NCBI GenBank assembly: GCA_036675505.1
Contig: JAKFEW010000032.1
Span: 1-24,297 of the forward strand
Reading direction: 5' to 3'
Origin: JAKFEW01 sp036675505
GTDB lineage: Bacteria; Cyanobacteriota; Sericytochromatia; S15B-MN24; JAQBPE01
DNA: 24,297 nt
The translations under genes were made by a program, and so were the position numbers. How positions within the stretch are numbered: position 1 is the first letter of the stretch; every line of letters starts with the position of its first letter. Below, one piece after another: positions 15,284-21,135 of this stretch. The notes under the pieces were generated by a model. It made no database searches. It saw only the letters and a list, made by a program, of their open reading frames with translations, and had not been told where the DNA came from.

Positions 15284-16025
15284 GGGAGGCCTCCGGGCGG
15301 GGGGCGTGCGCGGCCGCCCAGGCGTAGTGGACGAGCACGGCGGCGCAGGTCCACTGGATCGCGGTCAGGCCCGCGAGCGCGATGCCCGGCTTGATGAAGT
15401 CGACGAGCAGGCGAAAGGCCATGTACCCGCCCATGAAGACCTGGAAGCGCACCCCCTCGGGCGTGGGCCGTCGCTTCAGCCAGATCAGGACAGCCACCAG
15501 GGCGAGCAGGAAGGTGATCTCGTAAAGCTGAGTGGGGTGGCGCGCGATGCCGTCGCCGAAATCCACGCCCCACGGCAGCGTGGTCGCGACGCCATGGGTG
15601 TGATCGGCAAGCCCGGTGAGGAAGCAGCCGATCCGGCCGATCGCGATGCCCGCCGCCAGCGGGAGCGCGAACAGGTCGCCGGTGGAGCGCGCGACGCCGA
15701 GCGCCTTCTTGGCGAGCTCCACGCCGAGCAGGCCGCCCGCGAGGCCGCCCACGATCGTCTTGCCGCCCAGCGTGTAAGCGGGGTCGGCCCAGTTCGCCGC
15801 CGTCAGCGCCGGGTCGAGGGCCAGGAAGACCAGCTTGCTGCCCGCCGCCGCGCCGCAGATGGCCGCCGCGATCACCCACCAGCGCGTGCGCTCGCCCAGG
15901 TGATCGCCGGCGCGGACGCGGGCTGCGAGGAAGAGGCGGAAGCCCACGGCGTAACCCGCGAGCTCGAAGAGCATATGCGGGTGGAGCCGCACGGGCCCCA
16001 GCTCGAGCCAGGCGGGGAAGGGCAT
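15276..16025 (-). CDS. Lgt-like prolipoprotein diacylglyceryl transferase family membrane protein (divergent)
   Basis: A 249-residue polytopic membrane protein with about seven hydrophobic segments. It has the Lgt fold signature: 'GGKTIVGGLAGGLLGVE' in place of the HGG(L/M)xG loop, and 'IGRIGCFLTGLADHTHG', then 'LPWGVDFGDGIARHPTQLYE'. In true Lgt the first loop carries the catalytic His and the second reads GRxGNFxNxE. Here the His is Val, the essential Asn after 'GRIG' is Cys and the later Asn and Glu are Thr and Leu. It probably does not transfer diacylglycerol to prolipoproteins in the ordinary way, although it may still bind phosphatidylglycerol-like lipids. It is followed, with an 8-bp overlap (ATGGCTAA), by the Tes-like gene and preceded at 12 nt by the WNWR microprotein. 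Confidence 0.88.
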   Translation of the reverse strand: MPFPAWLELGPVRLHPHMLFELAGYAVGFRLFLAARVRAGDHLGERTRWWVIAAAICGAAAGSKLVFLALDPALTAANWADPAYTLGGKTIVGGLAGGLLGVELAKKALGVARSTGDLFALPLAAGIAIGRIGCFLTGLADHTHGVATTLPWGVDFGDGIARHPTQLYEITFLLALVAVLIWLKRRPTPEGVRFQVFMGGYMAFRLLVDFIKPGIALAGLTAIQWTCAAVLVHYAWAAAHAPRPEASHG

Positions 16026-16037
16026 GGACGGTCCGGC

Positions 16038-16229
16038 CTAGAGGCCCAGACGCTCCGCGAGGCGGTTGATCTCGGCCTCGATCGCGGCGAGGTCGCGCCG
16101 CCAATTCCAAGGGTCGCCGCTCTCGACGTGGTCGATGCCCACGTCGATCTCGGCGAGATCCGCGCGCCAGTTCCATTCATGGGCGGGCGCGGCGGGGGGG
16201 GAAACCATGCTGGCGAGGGTGCTTTTCAT
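16038..16229 (-). CDS. Small protein with duplicated WNWRxDLAxI motif
   Basis: A 63-residue soluble protein. After a short Pro/Ala linker it contains two copies of a unit with a 22-residue period, W19-N-W-R-A-D-L-A-E-I and W41-N-W-R-R-D-L-A-A-I, each starting an amphipathic helix rich in Glu/Asp and Ile/Leu. The length, low predicted randomness and tight linkage (stop 12 nt before the Lgt-like gene) argue that it is real. It has no Shine-Dalgarno sequence, but a TAAGAT hexamer 9 nt upstream would start the message almost at the ATG. It is probably the first gene of a three-gene operon. I know no family; an adaptor or membrane-surface helix that helps the Lgt-like or Tes-like protein is a guess. 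Confidence 0.6.
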   Translation of the reverse strand: MKSTLASMVSPPAAPAHEWNWRADLAEIDVGIDHVESGDPWNWRRDLAAIEAEINRLAERLGL

Positions 16230-16238
16230 GGCGCCCCC

Positions 16239-16244
16239 ATCTTA
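16239..16244 (-). promoter_or_regulatory. Putative -10 element of the lipid-type operon
   Basis: On the minus strand TAAGAT (5 of 6 matches to TATAAT) is 9 nt upstream of ATG 16229. The -35 position would fall at about 16262-16267 and is poor (CCACAA), which fits an activator-dependent promoter together with the repeat just upstream. Confidence 0.45.
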
Positions 16245-16266
16245 CCAGAGCAAGCGGCGCGTTGTG

Positions 16267-16288
16267 GTCATGGTTGCGTCATGGTTGC
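16267..16288. repeat. Perfect 11-bp tandem direct repeat, putative activator site
   Basis: GTCATGGTTGC occurs twice back to back (16267-16277 and 16278-16288). The 11-bp period is one helical turn, as in PhoB/OmpR-type response-regulator boxes, and it starts exactly where the -35 of the downstream operon ends. It lies in the 84-nt gap between panB and the WNWR gene. Confidence 0.55.
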
Positions 16289-16313
16289 TTACGATGTGCT
16301 CGCGCCAGTGGCG

Positions 16314-17174
16314 TCAAGACAAAGCCAGGCCGGACACGTCCACATGGGCGCTGTGCCCCGCTTCCGGGAACTGGCCCGCGCGCACGTCGGCGTCGTAGGC
16401 GGCGATCGCCTCGACCATCGCCCCGTGCAGCTCCGCGTAGCGCCTCGCGTGCTTCGGCAGGAAGTCCGTGAAGAGGCCCAGCAGGTCATGCACCACCTGG
16501 ATCTGCCCCGAGCAGCCGACGCCCGCCCCGATCCCGATGGTGGGAATATTCACGCGCTTGGTAACGAGGGCCGCCACCTCGGCCGGGATCAGCTCCAGCA
16601 CCAGCGCCACCGCCCCGGCTGCCTGCACCGCCTCGGCCTCGGCCAGCAAGGCCCTGATCGCGTCCTCGCTCCTGGCCTGCACGCGCATCCCGATCGCGTG
16701 AACCGCCTGGGGCGTGAAGCCGAGGTGGGCGATCACCGGCACGCCGGCCTGGCTGATCGCGCGGATGCAGGCCAGCTGGTGGGCCTGGCCGCCCTCGAGC
16801 TTCACGGCCTTGCAGCCGGTCTCCTTCATGAAACGGCCGGCGTTGCGCACGGCCTCCTCCACGCTCACGTGGTAGCTCATGAACGGCATGTCGCCCACCA
16901 CCAGCGCGCGCTTCGTGCCGCGCACGACGGCCCTGGTGTGGTGGAGCATCTCCTCCATCGTGACCGGCAGCGTGCTGTCGTAGCCGAGCACGACCATGCC
17001 GAGCGAGTCGCCCACCAGCAGGAAGTCGACGCCGGCCTGGTCGGCGATTTGCGCCATCGTGTAGTCGTAGGCGGTGATCGCGACGATCGGCTCGCCCTGG
17101 TCGCGCATGCGCTGGAGGCCGAGCGCGGTCACGGGCTTGGTCGATTTCGGGGGCGTGGTGCCGGGGGCGTACAT
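16314..17174 (-). CDS. panB: 3-methyl-2-oxobutanoate hydroxymethyltransferase
   Basis: This enzyme transfers a hydroxymethyl group from 5,10-methylene-tetrahydrofolate to alpha-ketoisovalerate, giving ketopantoate for pantothenate and coenzyme A. It is 286 residues, slightly longer than usual, a TIM barrel. Metal and substrate motifs are present: 'VGDSLGMVVLGYDSTLPVTM' near residues 55-74, 'VVGDMPFMSY', 'VKLEGG' and the catalytic Glu in 'LVLELIP'. The usual 'GIGAG..CDGQ' loop reads 'GIGAGVGCSGQ', with Ser in place of Asp. I choose ATG 17174 because GGAAGG lies 6 nt upstream; an in-frame ATG at 17195 would add seven residues and has no ribosome site. Other pan genes are not in the window. It is divergent from trpS and shares overlapping -10 elements with it. 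Confidence 0.95.
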   Translation of the reverse strand: MYAPGTTPPKSTKPVTALGLQRMRDQGEPIVAITAYDYTMAQIADQAGVDFLLVGDSLGMVVLGYDSTLPVTMEEMLHHTRAVVRGTKRALVVGDMPFMSYHVSVEEAVRNAGRFMKETGCKAVKLEGGQAHQLACIRAISQAGVPVIAHLGFTPQAVHAIGMRVQARSEDAIRALLAEAEAVQAAGAVALVLELIPAEVAALVTKRVNIPTIGIGAGVGCSGQIQVVHDLLGLFTDFLPKHARRYAELHGAMVEAIAAYDADVRAGQFPEAGHSAHVDVSGLALS

Positions 17175-17211
17175 CGCGGGCCTTCCTCTGATCATGGATC
17201 CATGGATACGG

Positions 17212-17218
17212 TATCATA
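17212..17218. promoter_or_regulatory. Overlapping divergent -10 elements for trpS (+) and panB (-)
   Basis: The 7-nt core TATCATA contains TATCAT on the plus strand (17212-17217) and TATGAT on the minus strand (17218-17213), each 5 of 6 matches to TATAAT. The plus start point near 17224 leaves a leader of about 48 nt before trpS; the minus start near 17206 leaves about 32 nt before panB ATG 17174. The two transcripts would compete for one open complex. Confidence 0.6.
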
Positions 17219-17271
17219 GGGCTCCCTCAGCCCAGGGTGGGTTCGTGGGGGGGCTTGAAAGGAACCAGGAC

Positions 17272-18276
17272 GTGGCGAAGAAACGCGTCATGAGCGGCAT
17301 GCGCACCACCGGCACGCTGCATATCGGCCATTATCTCGGCGTGCTGGTCAACTGGACCCGCATGCAAGAGGAATACGATTGCTACTTCGCGGCCGCGGAC
17401 TGGCACATGCTGACGACCGGCCTGGGCAAGACCGAGGGCATCCGCGAGAACACGCGGGCGATCGTGCTCGACTGGCTCTCCGCCGGCGTGGACCCCAAGA
17501 AGGCCACCATCTACGTCCAGTCGGCGATCCTGGAAACGGCTGAGCTCCACCTGCTGCTCTCGATGGTGTCGCCCGTCAACTGGATGCAGCGCGACCCCAC
17601 GCTCAAGGAGATGGTGCGCGAGCTGCACCTGGCCGAGGACAGCGTGAGCTACGGCCTGCTCGGCTATCCCTGCCTGCAGACGGCCGACATCCTGGGCGTG
17701 ATGGGCGAGCTCGTGCCGGTCGGCGAGGACCAGGTGGCCCACCTCGAGCTCTCGCGCGACATCGCCAGGCGCTTCAACCACCAGTTCGAGGCCGACCTCT
17801 TCCCGGAGCCGCGGCCCTTGCTCACGGAGATGCCTGTCGTCTTCGGCCTCGACGGCCGCAAGATGTCGAAGAGCTACGGCAACGACGTGAAGCTCGGCGA
17901 CCCGGCGGAGGACGTCACGAAGAAGGTCATGTCCACGATCACGGACCCGGCCCGCCTGCGCAAGGATGACCCGGGCCACCCCGAGGTCTGCGCGATCTAC
18001 ACGGGCTGGGAGACCTACGCCAAGGCGAAGGCGCCCGAGGTGGCGACGCTCTGCCGCACGGGCTCGATCGGCTGCGTGCAGTGCAAGCGCAACCTCGCGG
18101 GCGAGATCAACGGCCTCCTCGAGCCGCTGCGCGAACGCCGCGCCTCGCTCGCGACGGACAGCGGGATGCTCGACGACATCATCGTGGAGGGCAATGCCCG
18201 GGCGCGCGAGGCCACGCGCGAGACGATGGAGCGGGTGCGCGACGCGATGCACCTCAATCGTTATCCCGCCCCGTGA
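17272..18276 (+). CDS. trpS: Tryptophanyl-tRNA synthetase
   Basis: A class Ic aminoacyl-tRNA synthetase that charges tRNA-Trp. Its length, 334 residues, is standard for bacterial TrpS. The class I signatures are intact: H17-I-G-H20 in 'TGTLHIGHYLG' and K197-M-S-K-S in 'GRKMSKSYGND'. Tryptophan/adenylate contacts such as 'SYGLLGYPCLQTADI' and 'VPVGEDQVAHLELSRDIARRFN' are recognisable. I choose GTG 17272, with AAAGGAA 8-14 nt upstream, because the coding conservation starts there; the open frame runs further upstream to 17074 only by chance over panB. The following rluB-type gene starts 45 nt after the stop and probably has its own promoter. Confidence 0.96.
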   Translation: MAKKRVMSGMRTTGTLHIGHYLGVLVNWTRMQEEYDCYFAAADWHMLTTGLGKTEGIRENTRAIVLDWLSAGVDPKKATIYVQSAILETAELHLLLSMVSPVNWMQRDPTLKEMVRELHLAEDSVSYGLLGYPCLQTADILGVMGELVPVGEDQVAHLELSRDIARRFNHQFEADLFPEPRPLLTEMPVVFGLDGRKMSKSYGNDVKLGDPAEDVTKKVMSTITDPARLRKDDPGHPEVCAIYTGWETYAKAKAPEVATLCRTGSIGCVQCKRNLAGEINGLLEPLRERRASLATDSGMLDDIIVEGNARAREATRETMERVRDAMHLNRYPAP

Positions 18277-18309
18277 GCCGCACCACCGACGTTCCCCTCG
18301 CTACACGGT

Positions 18310-18315
18310 TACCCT
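18310..18315 (+). promoter_or_regulatory. Weak -10-like element of the RluB-type gene, leaderless spacing
   Basis: TACCCT-GACGCC-ATG reproduces the 6-nt gap seen at other starts in this window, and no Shine-Dalgarno sequence precedes ATG 18322. The hexamer matches TATAAT at only three positions, though these include the key A2 and T6. Confidence 0.35.
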
Positions 18316-18321
18316 GACGCC

Positions 18322-19086
18322 ATGCCCGCCGAACGTTTGCAGAAGATCCTGGCCCGCGCCGGCATCGCCTCCCGCCGCCACAGCGAGGAGCTGATCCGCG
18401 CCGGCCGCGTGCACGTCAACGGCGTGGTCGTGGACCAGCTCGGCGCGCAGGCCGACGCCGAGACGGACCGCATCGAGGTCGATGGCCGCCTGGTGGTGGT
18501 CGCGACCACGCGGGCGTATTACCTGCTGCACAAGCCGCGCGGCTACCTGAGCACCTGCTACGACCCGCAGGGGCGCAAGACCGTGCTCGAGCTGGTGCCC
18601 TACGCGCCCGGCCTGCACCCGGTCGGCCGCCTCGACCGCGACACCTCCGGCCTCTTGATCCTCACCAACGACGGCGCTTTCACCGAGTCCCTCACGCACC
18701 CGCGCCACGGGATCGCGAAGACTTATCTCGCCGAGGTGAAGGGCCGGCCGAGCCCGGGGGCGATCGAGCAGCTGCGCACCGGCGTGAAGCTCGAAGGTGG
18801 CGTGACGCTGCCCGCGCGCCTCGAGATCATCGAGCGCCGCAAGGAGACGACGATCCTCACGATCACGATCCGCGAGGGGCGCAACCGCCAGGTGCGGCGC
18901 ATGATGGAAGCCGTCGGGCACCCGGTGGCGCGGCTCGAGCGCGTGGCGATCGGCAACCTGACCGCCGGCGACCTGGCGCCCGGGAAGTTCCGGCCGCTGA
19001 CGGACGACGAAGTCGCGGCGCTGCGCCGCGGCGCGAAGCGGGGCACGGGTGGCCCCGCCGCGGGGACAGGAGAGAGCAATGGCTAG
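18322..19086 (+). CDS. rluB: RluB/RsuA-family pseudouridine synthase
   Basis: A 254-residue enzyme that converts uridine to pseudouridine in rRNA (the RluB group acts on 23S, RsuA on 16S). An S4 RNA-binding domain spans about residues 1-60 ('ERLQKILARAGIASRRHSEE', 'GRVHVNG'). The catalytic motif 'GRLDRDTSGLLILTNDG' carries Asp105. 'KTYLAEVKG' and 'EGRNRQVRRM' complete the family pattern. The S4 domain and motif spacing favour RluB, but RluB and RsuA/RluE are hard to separate by eye. The last 8 bases (ATGGCTAG) overlap the start of the RodZ-like gene, so translation is coupled. It heads a four-gene operon with rodZ, a lipoprotein and a dehydratase. Confidence 0.92.
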   Translation: MPAERLQKILARAGIASRRHSEELIRAGRVHVNGVVVDQLGAQADAETDRIEVDGRLVVVATTRAYYLLHKPRGYLSTCYDPQGRKTVLELVPYAPGLHPVGRLDRDTSGLLILTNDGAFTESLTHPRHGIAKTYLAEVKGRPSPGAIEQLRTGVKLEGGVTLPARLEIIERRKETTILTITIREGRNRQVRRMMEAVGHPVARLERVAIGNLTAGDLAPGKFRPLTDDEVAALRRGAKRGTGGPAAGTGESNG

Positions 19087-20197
19087 CCTGCGCGAGGTGG
19101 GGCAGCGTCTCCGGCAGGCGCGCGAGGGCCAGGGCCTCAGCCTCGAAGACATCGCGGCCCGCACGCGCATCACCGTGCGCCACCTCCTCGCGCTCGAGGA
19201 GGGCAACGAGACGGACCTGCCCGAGGTGTTCTACATCCGGGGCTTCCTCAAGAAGTACGCGGAGGCCGTGGGCCTCGCGCCGAACGAAGTCGCCGACGCC
19301 TACCGCGCGGCCCCGATCCCCACGGCGACCACGCCGGACATCCGCCCCGGCGTGGGCCCGATCGCCTACTACCTCGTGATCGCCGGCCTGTTGGGCGGCG
19401 CGCTCGCCCTCGCCTGGCATTTCCAGCCGCGCGTGAGCGTGGTCGACGATCCCACCGCCACCGCCACGCCGGCCGCGCAGCCGAGCCCCGCGGCTGTGTC
19501 GCCGAGCCCGCTCCTGGCCGTCGCGACGGCCTCGCCTTCAGCCACTTTGGCGCCGTCGCCGAGCGCGACGGCCACCGCGATGGCGCTCATGTCGCCCGCC
19601 GCCTCGCCCTCGCCGAGCGCGTCGGCTGCCGCGTCGCCGGCCGCGCGCCCGACCGACGAGGCCCGGCCCAGCCCGACCACGCGCCCGAGCCCGAGCGTGA
19701 AGCCGAGCCCGACGCCCCGCCCGAGCCCCACCACCCGGCCGAGCCCGAGCGTGAAGCCGAGCCCCACGACCCGCCCGAGCCCGAGCGTCCGGCCGAGCCC
19801 GAAGCCCAGCCCGACCGCGAAGGCCGCGCCGACCGTCCGGCCGACCCAGGCCCCTGGCCCGTCGCCCGCGGGGTCGCCGTCGGCCGTCACCAGCCCCGCG
19901 GCCGCCACCCCGACGCCGTCCCCCACGGCGCGCCCGACCGCGAAGCCGACGCCCGCGCCGCCGAAGCAGGTCACGGTCAGGCTCGACTTCGTCGAGCGCT
20001 CCTGGGTGGAAGTCGTCGTCGACGGGCGCCTGGTCTTCGAGGGCGTGCTCTCGCGCGGCTCCGAGCGACAGTTCAAGGGCAAGAAGGTCGAGGTTTCCGC
20101 CGGCAACAGCGGGGGCGTGCGCATCACCGCCAACGGTCGCGACCTGGGCCGTATGGGCCAACACGGCGTCGTCGTGACGCGCACCTACCGCCCCTGA
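19079..20197 (+). CDS. rodZ: RodZ-like protein with HTH, TM and DUF4115-type C-terminal domain
   Basis: A 372-residue single-span membrane protein. Residues 1-70 are a Cro-like HTH ('LREVGQRLRQAREGQGLSLEDIAARTRI' ... 'YIRGFLKKYAEAVGL') of the HTH_25 type. One TM segment lies near residues 99-116. A long Pro/Ser/Thr-rich linker follows, and a beta domain (about residues 298-372, 'VRLDFVERSWVEVVVDGRLVFEGVLSRG') is DUF4115-like. In RodZ the cytoplasmic HTH binds MreB and links it to the elongasome. The linker here is unusually long and repetitive (about 165 residues). The start ATG 19079 has AGGAG upstream and overlaps the rluB stop by 8 bp. Neighbours in the operon are not shape genes, so a general HTH-membrane regulator remains possible. 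Confidence 0.88.
   Translation: MASLREVGQRLRQAREGQGLSLEDIAARTRITVRHLLALEEGNETDLPEVFYIRGFLKKYAEAVGLAPNEVADAYRAAPIPTATTPDIRPGVGPIAYYLVIAGLLGGALALAWHFQPRVSVVDDPTATATPAAQPSPAAVSPSPLLAVATASPSATLAPSPSATATAMALMSPAASPSPSASAAASPAARPTDEARPSPTTRPSPSVKPSPTPRPSPTTRPSPSVKPSPTTRPSPSVRPSPKPSPTAKAAPTVRPTQAPGPSPAGSPSAVTSPAAATPTPSPTARPTAKPTPAPPKQVTVRLDFVERSWVEVVVDGRLVFEGVLSRGSERQFKGKKVEVSAGNSGGVRITANGRDLGRMGQHGVVVTRTYRP
19450..19965 (+). repeat. Low-complexity Pro/Ser/Thr-coding repeat in the RodZ-like gene
   Basis: DNA of the PSP/PTP type encodes the linker. Near 19685 and 19739 a block begins that is almost identical (period 54 bp, 18 codons; unit R-P-S-P-S-V-K-P-S-P-T). Such repeats can change length by slippage or recombination. 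Confidence 0.75.
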
Positions 20198-20211
20198 GAA
20201 AAGGAGCCCCC

Positions 20212-21135
20212 ATGAACCGGTTGGCCCTCGCCGTCGCGCTCGCCGTCCTTCCCATGACGGGCGGCTGCATGTTCTTCACGCCGCCCACCGGGGTGTGCGT
20301 CGGCGAGTCCTGCAAGACTTTCGAGAAGGCCCGCGACGAGGTGGCCGCCGCGGTGGCGGCCCAGGCCAACCAGCCGCCGGCGCCGCAGCCGCTGCAATAC
20401 AGGACGACGGACTTCGAGCTCGTCTTCCCCGGCATCTGGGGCGAGCTTTCGATCACGACCAAGGACGAGGCGGGCAAGGAGACCACCTCCCCGCTGCGCG
20501 ACCAGACCGAGGCCTCGGGCGTCTCGACCCTGCGCATCGCCGTCGGCGGCCTGATCCCGACCGAGGAAGGCCAGGCGGCCTCGGAGGGCATCCGCGTGAT
20601 CACGCTCAACACAGGCCTCGATACGGCCGACACCGCGAAGGCCGAGGCCGCGCTCGCCGACATCACGCGCCGCTCGATCGCGGCGAGCTTCGAGGGCACG
20701 CCGGAGGTCGCCGAGGCCGACGCGCAGTTGGGCGGCAAGAAGGCTTACCAGGTCTCGATGAAGGGCCGCAGCCTCAGCAAGAACCCTGGCACGGGCGTGG
20801 TCCTGCGCGTGATCGCGCGCGCCGCGCTGCACCGCGGCCGCGGCTACATCGTGATGCTCTCGACCACGGACGCGCGCTACACGTCGGCGCAGGGCGCCTA
20901 CGAGGGCCTCTTCGCGGGCTTCAAGCTGCTCGAGGCCGATCCCACCTACACGCTGCCCACGCCGGGCCCGTCGCCCACGGGCACGCCGGGTCCCGCTGCC
21001 GGGCCGTCCGGCACACCGACGGGCACGCCCTCGGCCACGCCGACGGGCGTCCCGTCCAGCACGCCGGGTGCACCACCGTCGCCCCAGCCGGCGGCGACCG
21101 GCACGCCGGCCGCCGGCGCGAGCCCGCAGGGATGA
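20212..21135 (+). CDS. Lipoprotein of unknown function with Thr/Pro/Gly-rich tail
   Basis: A 307-residue lipoprotein. The signal peptide has Arg at residue 3, an Ala/Val core and a lipobox-like Thr-Gly-Gly-Cys with Cys19. Two further cysteines ('GVCVGESCKTF') could form a disulfide. The mature domain (about residues 60-245) is alpha/beta with 'FELVFPGIWGELSITT', 'STLRIAVGGLIP' and 'VLRVIARAALHRGRGYIVMLSTTDARY'; this resembles the PsbP/Mog1-like folds of exported 'DUF' lipoproteins in general shape only. The last 60 residues repeat PTGTPxG-type units. AAAAGGAG precedes the ATG. The stop overlaps the next ATG by 4 bp (ATGA). I do not recognise a family. Confidence 0.85.
   Translation: MNRLALAVALAVLPMTGGCMFFTPPTGVCVGESCKTFEKARDEVAAAVAAQANQPPAPQPLQYRTTDFELVFPGIWGELSITTKDEAGKETTSPLRDQTEASGVSTLRIAVGGLIPTEEGQAASEGIRVITLNTGLDTADTAKAEAALADITRRSIAASFEGTPEVAEADAQLGGKKAYQVSMKGRSLSKNPGTGVVLRVIARAALHRGRGYIVMLSTTDARYTSAQGAYEGLFAGFKLLEADPTYTLPTPGPSPTGTPGPAAGPSGTPTGTPSATPTGVPSSTPGAPPSPQPAATGTPAAGASPQG

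Noticed and set aside
13973..15394. Long plus-strand open frame opposite the radical SAM gene
   Set aside because: The translation is His/Arg/Val/Ala-rich with no motif, while the minus strand encodes an unmistakable radical SAM protein.
15276..16025. Canonical prolipoprotein diacylglyceryl transferase (lgt)
   Set aside because: The fold fits, but the catalytic His and Asn positions are replaced, so I call it Lgt-like only.
19665..19815. Possible CRISPR-like array
   Set aside because: The repeats are in frame, code for PSP units inside a continuous protein, and have no unique spacers of constant length.
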